Origin: Cladopsammia gracilis
Lineage: Eukaryota > Cnidaria > Anthozoa > Scleractinia > Dendrophylliidae
Direction of reading: 5' to 3'
NCBI GenBank assembly: GCA_022457155.1
Contig: JAJGOT010000156.1
Span: 451,501 to 515,500 of the forward strand
DNA: 64,000 bases
Every line of letters starts with the position of its first letter. Within the stretch, counting starts at the first letter, position 1. Made by a program: the position numbers and the translations under genes. The notes under the pieces are model-generated. The model made no database searches. It saw only the letters and a program-made list of their open reading frames with translations, and was not told the origin of the DNA. Shown piece after piece: positions 1-10,417 of this stretch.

Positions 1-146
1 TCGGGTAGATTATGACCGGCGCCAGAAATTATGCGTAGCATGGATGCGCAATGCAAAATTTTAAAATAACTTCCTTTTCAAGACAACATTGCAAAAAATA
101 AAAAAATTAATAATGAAAGTCTATACCTCGTTTTTTTTATAGGAAC
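1..146. other. Left edge, nothing recognised
   Basis: AT-rich sequence with no open frame, RNA gene or repeat that I can support. Confidence 0.5.
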
Positions 147-405
147 CACAGGCAGACCATGCTCTGTTTGTGTTGTACTTGAGACTTCACGCGACACGAT
201 CGGTTGAAATTTTAGTGTCACGCGTTTTTTTGGTGTTTTTTTTTTTTTGCCACTCCGAACCGTAGAAACCCTTCTCTGGCGAGTTTCCTGTTACCGGCCG
301 AAGGCCGGTACTAAAGAGAGGGAGACAAGGCAGGCAACACGCCGCCGGCGACCGCTATGAGTTCAAACAGCAAACACAACACAAACAGAGTGTGGTCTGC
401 CTGTG
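147..405. mobile_element. Short inverted-repeat element (MITE-like)
   Basis: The left end CACAGGCAGACC continues into TCTGTTTGTGTTGT. The right end at 376-405 is its reverse complement over about 30 bases, with two or three mismatches. The interior holds a small perfect palindrome around ACCGGCCGAAGGCCGGT near 294-310. There is no coding capacity, so this is a non-autonomous DNA element by structure. I could not define a target-site duplication, so the superfamily is open. Confidence 0.55.
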
Positions 406-563
406 TAAGAACGTCTACTTTTTACTTGAGGCTGAGCTGAGAATGAAATCGAACGTTCATATTTATTTTTGTTTACGCTTTGAGCCTGAAAACGTTCTTA
501 CAATTATCTTAAGATAAATTGTATAGAATTTCAACAAGGCATTTGATTATCAGCATACTTGTA
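406..563. other. Spacer, nothing recognised
   Basis: AT-rich spacer between the inverted-repeat element and the SINE remnant. No feature was seen. Confidence 0.4.
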
Positions 564-1655
564 GTCTCTGCCATCGTGTTGTTTCCTTAGACAAGAAACT
601 TTACTCCACCGATACTCCACCTTGTTTCTCTCCACCCAGGTGTATAAATGGGTACTGGCGACAAAAATGCTGGGGGTCACCCTGTGATGGACTAGCATCC
701 CATCCAGGGGGGAGTAGTAATACTCCTAGTCACTTCATAGTATATAAACCAAGTCACCCTGTGATGGACTAGCATCCTATCCAGGGGGAGTAGTAATACT
801 CCTAGTCACTTCATAGTATATAAACCAAGTCACCCTGTGGTGGACTAGCATCCCATCCAGGGGGGAGTAGTAATACTCCTAGTCACTTCATAGTATATAA
901 ACCAAGTCACCCTGTGATGGACTGGCATCCTATCCAGGGGGGAGTAGTAATACTCCTAGTCACTTCATAGTATATAAACCAGGTCACCCTGTGATGGACT
1001 AGCATCCCATCCAGGGGGAGTAGCAATACTCCTAGTCACTTCATAGTATATAAACCAGGTTGCCCTGTGATGAACTAGCATCCCATCCAGGGGGGAGTAG
1101 CAATACTCCTAGTCACTTCATAGTATATAAACCAGGTCACCCTGTGATGGACTAGCATCCCATCCAGGGGGGCAGTAGCAATACTCCTAGTCACTTCATA
1201 GTATATAAACCAGGTCACCCTGTGATGGACTAGCATCCCATCCAGGGGGGAGTAGCAATACTCCTAGTCACTTCATAGTATATAAACCAGGTCACCCTGT
1301 GATGGACTAGCATCCCATCCAGGGGGGGAGTAGCAATACTCCTAGTCACTTCATAGTATATAAACCAGGTCACCCTGTGATGGACTAGCATCCCATCCAG
1401 GTGGGAGAAGTAATATTCCTAGTCACTTCACAGTATATAAACCAGGTAACCCTGTGATGGACTAGCATCCCATCCGGGGGGGGGGGGGGAGAAGCAATTT
1501 TCTTAGTTGTTTCATGCTACAGAAACCAGGTCACCCTGTGATGGACTAGCATCCCATCCAGGGGGGAGTAGCAATATTGTTTCATGCTACAGAAACCAGG
1601 TTAAGCTCCGGTCGTGTGGGCACCCTGTGGCTCGTGTGTGACTTTACCTTTTATA
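564..1655 (+). mobile_element. SINE copy lacking its tRNA head, with tandemly amplified core
   Basis: Bases 564-676 match the body of the full-length SINE at 29564-29862 (GTCTCTGCC, TTTCCTTAGACAAGAAACTT, CCCAGGTGTATAAATGGGTA). The tRNA-like head is missing. Bases about 1580-1655 match that SINE's 3' part (CATGCTACAGAAACC, AAGCTCCGG, CGTGTGTGACTTTACC). Between them the middle of the SINE is repeated twelve times. The parsimonious reading is one inserted SINE whose core later expanded in place. Confidence 0.75.
676..1606 (+). repeat. 77-bp minisatellite, 12 units, derived from the SINE core
   Basis: Unit starts (GTCACCCTGTGATGGACTAG or variants) lie at 676, 753, 829, 906, 983, 1059, 1136, 1214, 1291, 1369, 1446 and 1530. 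Spacing is 76-78 bp, except an 84-bp unit enlarged by a G run. Each unit contains ATCCCATCCAGGGGGGAGTA and ACTTCATAGTATATAAACCA. The first four units read AGTAGTAATACT and later ones AGTAGCAATACT, so variants are clustered, as expected if neighbouring units duplicate. The last unit keeps the SINE form CATGCTACAGAAACC. Confidence 0.9.
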
Positions 1656-1666
1656 CTTGTAGTTTA

Positions 1667-1667
1667 C

Positions 1668-1701
<34 letters not shown>
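1667..1701 (+). repeat. (TCAA)n microsatellite
   Basis: About nine uninterrupted TCAA repeats lie just downstream of the SINE 3' end. They may be the expanded tail of that SINE copy. Confidence 0.9.
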
Positions 1702-2297
1702 CTTTGACTTAGTGATAATATGGAAAAGCGCATTTGAACATATACCAATGGAAATTGCGCTAAATAAATGCATTATCATTACTGTTAACAACAACAACAA
1801 CTTCATTACAATTGTTATTACAATTACAATTACAAATACAATAAATAAATTATTATAATAATAAATAAATTAAGTAAACTAAAAAAAGAAAAAAAGGAAA
1901 TTTTTCACGCAACCCGCGGTTAGCTTAGGCTAATCGAGGCGGGAGGTGAAGAGGACAAGAAAGAAAATATAAGAAAACCTAGATGTAAGAATAAATTTAC
2001 AAAGCAAACAAAAAAATTAGATATGACACTGCGTAAATATTTGCTAAAATAGTCGAATCTGTTACAGTTCTCAATGAAAATCTGAGAACTGAAAAATGGG
2101 TCAAGTTCTACCAATTTCCTCATTGTTATAAATATTTGCTATTTTCTAGTAAAATGGAAGCGACCTGCCGGCGTCACAAAGAAATTCAAGCATTTTGGGC
2201 TCAGTTAGTTGAACTGCAACTGAATTTTCCCTGATCACGATATGCCGCTTTATTTCATTCTTAGTTAGCTCATTGTAAAAATAAGAGGACAGAATAA
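1702..2297. other. AT-rich intergenic DNA
   Basis: Simple A/T-rich sequence with short CAACAACAA and AATAAATAAATT runs. No gene or element was recognised. Confidence 0.5.
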
Positions 2298-2599
2298 AGA
2301 CGTTCTTAGACTCAAGCAGTCTCTCTTTCCCAGCTTAGTCCGTCGAGCGAGAAACGAAAAAACATTTGAGAGTGGATAATGGTCGCGCGAAACTGCGGGC
2401 GAGGCAGACGCGCGGGAAATGAGAGACCAGGCTAGGCGTGGGAGCAACTCTTAATTCAAACGCCTGGGTTTAGTCTGTAGTCTCTCTTTTCCCGCTCGTC
2501 TGCCTCGCCCCCCAGTTTCCGCTCGCTAATGTTTTTACGTTTCTCGCTCGACGGACTAAGCTGGCAAAGATAGACTGCTCGTAGTCTAAGACGTTCTTA
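2298..2599. mobile_element. Foldback element with ~130-bp arms and flanking direct repeat
   Basis: The left arm includes CAGCTTAGTCCGTCGAGCGA followed by GAAACG. The right arm near 2535-2575 is its reverse complement and also matches in the GCGAGGCAGACG block. The two arms together fill almost the whole element. AGACGTTCTTA occurs in the same orientation at both ends (about 2298-2308 and 2589-2599), consistent with a target duplication of roughly 9-11 bp overlapping the arm ends. That length would suit a Mutator-like element, but the family is inference. Confidence 0.6.
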
Positions 2600-2867
2600 A
2601 CAAAATCTCAGCCTGGGCAGGAGCCCATCTGGTCTGGGTACGTTCTTAGCTCCTTCATAAAATTTTGACCAATCTCAACCTCAACGCTCTTATATAAAAA
2701 AAGTGTACTCAATTTCAAACTAGAACAAATAATCCACAATTTGGAAATTCTATACCCATCATCAGTCAAAAACGGCTTAAAAAAACAAACCTTTTGGGGC
2801 CTTGTAACGGGGTGTATTTGGTCGCCCGCCTGACAGTTTATTATAGTTTTGGCTAACTTAGAAGGTG

Positions 2868-3105
2868 CCTGGCTAAGTTAGGAAACATTGTTGGGGAAAA
2901 TTGTTTCTTCTAACGCAACGTGACTAAGCTGCCAAACATATGTTTCGGACACAAAATTTACGTTCGGGAAGCAACAATGTTTTCGACTTGATTCAATAAC
3001 ATTTCCTTTCGCCCGGGAGGCAAATTTTGCGCCCACAACAAATGTTTCTCGCACGGCTAAACTGGCAAACATTCTGCAGCAACACCGTTTCCTAGTTTGG
3101 CCAGG
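2868..3105. mobile_element. MITE-like element, ~26-bp imperfect TIRs
   Basis: The left end is CCTGGCTAAGTTAGGAAACA. The reverse complement of the right end is CCTGGCCAAACTAGGAAACG. Internal copies of GCCAAACAT and GGCAAACATT suggest repeated sub-terminal motifs. An open frame on the minus strand across it looks accidental. No clear target duplication is visible. Confidence 0.55.
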
Positions 3106-4433
3106 CCCTGGGGCCGCTGTCACGCTATTGCTTGTATATCAACGATCTTGAGCATTTTACGGGTTCCTCAAACTAAATTGTCTGAAAATTGTTTCAAAAA
3201 CCATTTTACCTCGCCTTATAAAACCAGCCCATCCAGAGTAGTAGAGGAGAAGCGAAGGACTCAACGAGACTCATTTGTGGAGAAAAAGCAACTGCATGCT
3301 TTTGTTTTGTAATGCGAGTCAGCCCTTGATTCGATGGCTACTTCATATTTTCATGTTCAAACGAAATAAGAAAAAGTTAAAGCGATTGGAAGACGAAGCA
3401 TAATGTTCTGGGTGTGTGAAGTTGTGTCCCAAATAAATCTGCAATTGTGGGGAGTCAACATTTACAAAACAACTCCAAATGGTGATAAAACGTTTTAATT
3501 ATGTAATTTGCCAACATGAATCAAATTTCAGTGACACTACAATATGCAACAATAACACTTTTTACATGAAATGATAAACAAAACTATAAAGAACAGCTGC
3601 GCACAGACTATGGAAGAGCCTACCCAGCGAAATCACCCATCTTGGATTGAGACAGACTTTTTAGACGCGCTTTTAATTTGTGACTTTTGTAAATTTGGAA
3701 AATATTCACATTAAAACGTATATGAAAATGCAGTAGGAAACCAACCTATACTTTATAATAGTGTACAAACAATAGTATATAAGAAAGAAAGATTATGGTT
3801 AACACTGGCAAACTCAAACGAAAAACGTAAAACAAGTAGCCTGAACTTTGTAAAGAATTGCATGAATTCGGTAAAAAAGAAAGAAATGAAAAAAAAAAAA
3901 AAACGAAGAGAATTTGACCGATGTTTTTCTATACGAACCCCACGCTAAAGATGGTTTGGGTATATTTATATGTGTGTATTTGTTTTTGATTTTTTTGTGC
4001 AGGTGAGATATTAGGCTCGATTTTCAGCCGTTTGTCTCCTCCCAACACGGAAGGAACGCGGGCGTACAAAACATCTGGAAATCGAGCCGACACGGAGACA
4101 TGTGATATTCATATTCATATTCTCTATGCCGTGAAAGTTTCTTTTTCACACAATAACAAGTAAAAAAACTAACTAAAAAAAGTCCAGACTTAAAAAACAC
4201 TTACGTACGGTTACTACTCGGTGGCTGCAGTCACGCCGCCAAAAAAGTTGAATTGTTGTTTGGTTTGGTTTAGATCAGACGTGCATGTGCAAATCTCAGC
4301 TCCTTGTTGTTGGACAAAACAAAATTCTAGTTTATACGCTTTTAAGTACAGGCAATTATATTGCCAACACGTCCTAAAAAACGCTTCCTGGTCCGAGTAA
4401 TGCTGTGCTATGAACTAAAAAATGAACGCACAG
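3106..4433. other. Intergenic, little recognisable
   Basis: There is no convincing gene. The only structure is a short inverted repeat (GGCTCGATTTTCAG near 4013 and CTGGAAATCGAGCC near 4075). This stretch lies downstream of the minus-strand gene that follows. Confidence 0.5.
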
Positions 4434-4463
4434 TTTATTGAAAGTTGCATATATCACTTTATT
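4434..4463 (-). terminator. Candidate polyadenylation signals of the YxxLA-repeat gene
   Basis: Two minus-strand AATAAA hexamers (plus-strand TTTATT at 4434-4439 and 4458-4463) lie about 58 and 82 bases beyond the stop codon at 4521. That is a normal position for the 3' end of this transcript. Confidence 0.5.
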
Positions 4464-4520
4464 TCGATTTTTTGATCACGTTTCCATGGAATCATGATAA
4501 CACAACGATGCTTATGCGAC

Positions 4521-7500
4521 CTACTTATGACCATGCTCCGGAGAAGTGTATGACGGCGATCTTTTATCCGTCACGACATTACCCTTGTCACGCGTCCCTT
4601 GAGGATTGCTCGCAGCTCCGTTTGTAGAGCTTTGTTGGCGTTGCTGTTCTTCGAGACGAGCATTAAGGTCGTGAAGGGATGTCGCCACATTTTCAGCCAT
4701 TTGTAATGAGGAGCTTTTGTTCTTTTCCTCTTCTTTAGCTTTCTGTTGTTTTCCTGACTGTCCTCGGTTTTCCTTCCCAGGCCCCTTGCCCGTGTAATTC
4801 GCGCGGTCACCTGAAATAGAACAACAAGACATGATGTGCCGTATTGAATGAATATTTTCATTGGCATTGTCACACTAGGATTTCATCCACAGACTCATAA
4901 CTTAGAACCACCTTGTACAGCATAATAAACAGTACCACAGGAAAGTACTGTTCAATAGCTTTCGTTTGAATGGTCACACTTTAGGATTTCATCCACAGAC
5001 TCGAAAGTTAGAACCACTTGGTACAGCATAATAAACAGCACCACAGGAAAGTACTGCTCAATAGCTTTCACTTGAACGATCACACTTTAGGATTTAATCC
5101 ACAGACTCGAAAGTTAGAACCACTTTGTACAGCATAATAAATAGCACCACAGGAAAGTATTGCTCAGTAGCTTTCATTTGAATGGTCACACTTAAGGATT
5201 TCATCCACTGATGCAAAAGTTAGAACCACCCTGTACAGCATAATAAACAGCACCACAGGAAAGTACTGCTCAGTAGCTTTCATTTGAATGGTCACACTTA
5301 AGGATTTCATCCACAGACTCGAAAGTTAGAACCACTTTGTACAGCATAATAAACAGTACCACAGGAAAGTACTGCTCAGTAGCTTTCATTTGAATAGTCA
5401 CACTTCAGGATTTCATACATAGATCAAAAGTCAGAACCACCTTGTACAGCACAATAAATAGCACCATAGGAAAGTACTGCTCAATGGCTTTCAATGGAAT
5501 TGTCACAATTTAGGATTTCATCCACAGACTCACAAGTTAGAACCACCTTGTACAGTATAATAACCAGCACCACAGAAATTAAAGTACTGCTCAGTAGCTT
5601 TCATTGGAATTGTCACACTTTAGGATTTCATCACCAGGACTCAAAAGTTAGAACCACCACACATAACTCGAGTGACCCCCTCCCCCCTCCCCTCGACATA
5701 CACACACACCACCACCACCACCAACAGAAACAAATACTTCGCCCTTAATAACATAAAATACGGCCTGTTGCCACTATGTCTTGTCTTAATCACGCAGTTA
5801 GAAGCAGAAAAAAGTTCCACAACATCTATGTAAAAAGATAGGTAGGCTACATTGTCAGGAACACTTACCCATGTCACGGTGTCCGTTTCCTCGTCTTGCT
5901 GGTTGAGGCAAGGACGCATGAGCATTTGACTGATCACGTGATGACAGTTCTCTTGCGCCTTGATTGGATGATCGTTGAACACGTGAGCGTGCATCAGTGT
6001 CACGGTGGTACGATGAATGACCCACAGCGCCTACACTCGCACCATCACTATGATCAGTCACAGTTCTTCCACGCTGAGGTGATCGTTCCTCTTCATCTCT
6101 GTGCCCATTCATTAACGCCTCGTTAACACTCGCGAGCTCCGAAGCTATAACACCAGCAATCTCTACATAATGTCCTTTCTTCTTTTTTTTTCCCTTGCCA
6201 GATTTCTTGCCGCCGGATTGCTCTGAAGCTCCCTGGACATCAGGACCTTGGTTGTTGCTTTCCAATAGCTCCCTAGGGGGAACAGGGGGATTAAAGTGTA
6301 CGTTATGAAGTACGTGGCCTCCTCCGAGTTCTTCTTCATCACGCTGCATCATTTCAATCACCAGTGCTTGCAGTTCGGGTCCCAAGTTGTCAATTAACTG
6401 CTGTTGTTCTTCAACTTGTGTTCTACAGTGCTCCGCAGAAGCGCGCGCGTCTGGTGTGTCACGCGAGCGTCGCGAGGTAGCATGCGTGTGTCGCGAAGTA
6501 GCGTGAGTATTTTTGTCTGTAGTTTGTGCAGCGTCTCTTAACATCGAGGTATCTTCATTCGGATCTCGAGCAACCCCACTTCTAACCCGCTCGTCCCTTG
6601 TCAAGCTTCGTTGTTGTTGGGCATCAACCTCTTCACGCTCTACATGAGACGCATAAGGCGAAGTAGTGTTTGTTCTTGCAACTTGAACACTGTTGCCATC
6701 GAACAAGATTTGATCTCCTGTATGAGGTCGCTGGTCACCTCCTTTACGATTGCCAGAGCGTGAATCATCCATCCGTCTGTTCATGGAGGACAAGTCCCCA
6801 GCTACATCCTTCGCAAGCTCAGCATAAGCGTTCTTGGTATTTTGTTTTGGTGTTTTGGCCTTTTTCCCTTTTGGCAGCTTTTCGCTTGTCTTTGGTCTAG
6901 CACCTTGGGATAAGCTGTATGCCGTGGATGGCTGAGCATGCGGCAGACTGTCAGGACCTGTTGAATATGACGAGCCATCCAACAGATCCTTTGATGACTC
7001 TTGAGTACTTTCACGGGAATTTAAGCCTTGAATTGATTGGAACGCTGTACTTGTTTCAACGCTGTTAGTCTCATCAAGATTCATATGTTCAAATTCAGAA
7101 CTCAAATACTCGGTATCTCTTGCTCCTGAATGAACTCGGCCAGTTTGCCGTAACCCAGGTTCTTGACTCTCTGTAGTTGTCACGGATTTACAATGCTCAT
7201 ATTCTACCAAAGACATCTTAGGAATCGATCCTTGTTCGGGTGAAAACTCCGTATCACTAACAGACCTTGTATTTCCATCGCGCTGCTCGTGACGAGGAAG
7301 TGAAAGTTGTTCGTCGGTTACTTCCGGGTTTGGTTTTGTTCTTTTCGTGGAAGGTTCCCCATCATAATAATAGCTGTCAACTTGCTTGTTGCCTCCTTCT
7401 TTTTCGTGAACATCCGTCTCCGTTTCAAACAGATGCTTAGAAGGAGATTCATCAATCCCAGGACTTTGTTTACTACCACTTTCAAAGCTCCATGTACCCA

Positions 7501-8470
7501 TCTCTTCCTCAATGCGTGTCTCCAGCTGTGAGCTTGAAAGTCTACAGCTATCGTCTTCATATCCAGATCCACAAGTTGCATTCGGGTTGTATTCTGATAG
7601 AGATTCCTGGTAAGGAAAAGACCCACCCGCTTCAACTCCGTGTGCAGTTCGCATCTCTCCATCAATATGTGTACAGGTCCCGTATTCATAACCGGAGCCA
7701 CAAGTTGCGTCTGGATCATATTCTGATAAAGACTCTTGGTAAGGAAACGAGCGTGTCTCGGTCGGTTCGCGTTGGCTACGTAAAGACCACTGCTCTACCT
7801 CAGTCCGTGTCTCTAGCACTAAGCTTGAATCTCCACTCCTATCAAATGTAGAACCCGAACCACAAGTCGCATCTGGATTGTATTCAGACAGAGACTCTTG
7901 GTAAGCAAACGACTCATTTGCTTCGCGCTGAGATTGTAATCCATCATCTGCTTCTCGTTGAAAATCACTATCATCGCTTGTACATGGCGCGCGCAACTGT
8001 GCTAAATCACCCGATATATCTGCTGCTAGATCAAAATAATGTTTTTTTCCTCGCTTTCTCTCAGTCGGAACTTCCTGTTTACCATTTTGGCGACTTTCGA
8101 TTTCATTTTCAGTTCTTCCATCTACGCTTGTTTCAGCTTCGCGGTTGGAATTACTGGCCTCAGGGGCTTGAAGTTCGGCCAAAGGTTGAGCCATGTCTGC
8201 TGCTAGCTGTTGGTAAGGATTATGCCTCTGTTTTTTCTTCCTTTCTTCTGTTTGCTCGCGAGGCTGTTGTCGAGTATCCATGTCATTTTCAGTTCTCCCA
8301 TCATTACTTGCTCTAGCTTCCTGGTGTGTAGTTCTTTCATTATTGGCCCCGGGAACTTGTAGTTCAGCCAATGGCTGAGCAACGTCTGCTGCTAGCTGTT
8401 GATAAGAATGTCCTCTCTGTCTTTCACTATTTCTTCGAGATTGATCGGTTGATTCCTTCTGTCTTTCCAT
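4521..8470 (-). CDS. Unknown 963-aa hydrophilic protein with six YxxLA repeats (two exons)
   Basis: Exon 1 runs 8470 to 5869 and exon 2 runs 4810 to 4521. The donor is ATGG|GTAAGT (GT at 5868-5867) and the acceptor is TTCTATTTCAG ending at 4811. Both have phase 1, so the frame continues and gives 963 residues. An in-frame TAA nine bases upstream supports the ATG at 8470. I do not recognise the family. The protein is rich in R, E, Q, S and D, with no signal peptide or membrane segment. A helical motif, often preceded by a K/R cluster, recurs at about residues 23 (YQQLAADVAQPLAELQ), 86, 145 (YFDLAADISGDLAQL), 549 (YAELAKDVAGDLSSM), 768 (YVEIAGVIASELASV) and 901 (lacking the Tyr). A second block, YQESLSEYNPDATCGSG, recurs near 190, 244 and 288. 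YxxL/I sites could bind SH2 or clathrin-adaptor domains, but that is inference. It could be a scaffold or the tail of a longer receptor. Confidence 0.75.
4811..5868 (-). other. Intron of the YxxLA-repeat gene
   Basis: A 1,058-bp intron bounded by a canonical GTAAGT donor and a TTCTATTTCAG acceptor. Most of it (about 4865-5655) is satellite, and the rest contains a CA-rich stretch near 5700-5720. Confidence 0.7.
4865..5655 (-). repeat. Satellite cluster, ~7 monomers of 106 bp (intronic)
   Basis: The block AGCATAATAAACAG recurs every ~106 bp (near 4918, 5024, 5130, 5236, 5342, 5449 and 5553). Each is followed by CCACAGGAAAGTACTGCTCA and by TTTCATTTGAATGGTCACAC. This is the minus orientation of the family seen in plus orientation at 39885-40545. 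All copies fall inside the intron. Confidence 0.9.
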
Positions 8471-8561
8471 TATATATTAAAACAATGTTGTCAACAACAG
8501 TCACCTGGGTCGAGTAACACAAACGAGAATTAGTCATAAAACAAACAAAATATTGCTCTTT

Positions 8562-8570
8562 ATAATATAT
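8562..8570 (-). promoter_or_regulatory. Possible TATA box of the YxxLA-repeat gene
   Basis: On the minus strand CTATATATTATAAAG lies about 95 bases upstream of the ATG at 8470, at a plausible distance for a core promoter with a short leader. AT-rich sequence makes chance matches common. Confidence 0.25.
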
Positions 8571-8805
8571 AGGAACCTTTTTCTCCAAAATTTTATCCTC
8601 TAGTGAAGTATTCACCACTCAACGCCACAGTTTCATCCCCGACGATTCGAGTTATCAAGATCCAATAGTAACAAAAGAAGCTCTGCAACCATACAATAGG
8701 GGAGTTCCGAGAATTCGGGGTCGGGGGTGACTGAACAAAGACGTGTGTCAAGGAGTACAAAAATCGAACAAATCCAGACTATTAACTAAACATTTGTACC
8801 GGTTA
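8571..8805. other. 5' flank of the YxxLA-repeat gene
   Basis: No further element was recognised between the putative promoter and the pogo-like insertion. Confidence 0.4.
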
Positions 8806-9412
8806 CAGTGGAACCTCAATTCAACGAAGTCGCTGGGGACCGGCCAAAATTGTTCGTTAAATCGAGGGTTCGTTATATCGAAAATCTCGATATAACGAAC
8901 TTGAGGGGAAACTACCAAATGTTCGTTATATCGAGGTCATAGTTAATGATTGATTTGTAACACAGGTGACGTCTGTCACGCAATTCAATGCAATTTTCGT
9001 CGCCCAGAAGTGCCGCGTTTTGAGATGCAATGCATTAAGCATGGTGGCATTCAGTAGCAATTATTTTCACTTTTGAGCAAATGCGCAGCTTTTGTTTACA
9101 AAAAAATGACACTTTCAGAGTAGCGATTTAAAAATGTTGCAACATAGAGGTTATACAGAAAATTGTCTATGTTGATGTGTTCAGCGTTTATCTTCTGTCG
9201 CGTGTTGACATTGTAATTCGTTAAATCGAGGTAGATTTTACGTTTGGGCTTCCGGATTATGTTCGTTATATCGAGGAATTCGTTTTATCGAGGTTCGTTA
9301 TATCGAGGTTCTATTCCATACATTTTACTGTAACTTTGGCCGGGACATAGAATATCGTTCGTTATATCGAGGACTTCGTTAAATAGCGGTTCGTTAAATC
9401 GAGGTTCCACTG
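8806..9412. mobile_element. pogo/Tigger-like non-autonomous transposon
   Basis: The ends are CAGTGGAACCTC and GAGGTTCCACTG, an exact inverted repeat. They are flanked by TA at 8804-8805 and 9413-9414, the target duplication of Tc1/mariner-type elements. The CAGTGGAACCTCGATATAACGAA style of end is typical of the pogo/Tigger branch. The 607-bp body has no transposase. The motif TTCGTTATATCGAGG and close variants recur about ten times in both orientations, clustered toward both ends. Confidence 0.8.
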
Positions 9413-9604
9413 TATCAATTCATTAATATTTGATGTTTATGTTATAGTTGAACCAAGGATAAATTGAACCAAAATTGAACCAAGGATAAAATTGAACTAC
9501 AACATATACAAGTCTTCAGGCTGCGCACTCCACTGCCTGGACTAGAGAAACCCAACTGAAACTATGCCGGAAGATGCAACTCAAACAAAGTATAAAGAAA
9601 TTGA
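9413..9604. other. Spacer
   Basis: Contains a short direct repeat of TTGAACCAAGGATAAA near 9450-9495. Nothing else was recognised. Confidence 0.4.
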
Positions 9605-10303
9605 TAACCCTTTCACTCCCAGAGTCAATTATGGAGACATGTAGTGTAATTCTAACTTTTGAGTCTGTGGACGAAATCATTTGGTGTGACCATTCAAATG
9701 AAACCTCTTCAACAGTACTTTTGCATGGTACCATTTGTTCTAACTTTTGAGCCTGTGGACAAAATCCTATGGTGTGACCATTCAAATGAAACCTCTTCGG
9801 CACTACTTTTGCATGGTACCATTTGTTCTAACTTTTGAGTCTGTGGACGAAATCCTATGGTGTGACCATTCAAATGAAACCTCTTCAGCAGTACTTTTGC
9901 ATGGTACCATTTGTTCTAACTTTTGAGTCTGTTGATGAAATCCTATGGCGTGACCATTCAAATGAAACCTCTTCAACAGTACTTTTGCATGGTACCATTT
10001 GTTCTAACTTTTGAGCCTGTGGACAAAATCCTATGGTGTGACCATTCAAATGAAACCTCTTCAGCACTACTTTTGCATGGTACCATTTGTTCTAACTTTT
10101 GAGTCTGTGGACGAAATCCTATGGTGTGACCATTCAAATGAAACCTCTTCAGCAGTACTTTTGCATGGTACCATTTGTTCTAACTTTTGAGTCTGTTGAT
10201 GAAATCCTATGGCGTGACCATTCAAATGAAACCTCTTCAGCAGTACTTTTGCATGGTACCATTTGTTTTGCAATATTTTAGAAAATGACATTTGGGATTT
10301 TTC
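9605..10303 (+). repeat. 88-bp satellite array with 264-bp higher-order period, in a MITE-like carrier
   Basis: Seven monomers are spaced exactly 88 bp, with the GGTGTGACC or GGCGTGACC block at 9683, 9771, 9859, 9947, 10035, 10123 and 10211. Variant bases show that monomers 2-3-4 are repeated as 5-6-7. The array is bracketed by AACCCTTTCACTCCCAGAGT on the left and CAATATTTTAGAAAATGACA on the right. The same brackets surround copies at 37690-37885 and 42573-42965. Open frames across it simply follow the repeat. Confidence 0.9.
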
Positions 10304-10417
10304 GTTAATTTGATTTTTAGCAATGTGCTTCCCGACAAATACCCAAAGTACTCAATTGCTACAAAGCCCCGTACGAAAATGAAACCGTGCATTTTGTATC
10401 GGTACAATTTGAGCTCG

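Noticed and set aside
676..1606. CRISPR-like array
   Set aside because: Units are near-identical over their full 77 bp, with no repeat/spacer alternation, and derive from a SINE in a eukaryotic genome.
7318..7719. Minus-strand 133-codon frame inside the YxxLA-repeat gene, and plus-strand frames at 7492-7851 and 7918-8316
   Set aside because: Alternative frames of a GC-moderate coding exon. The 871-codon frame with repeated motifs and a matching splice junction is the real one.
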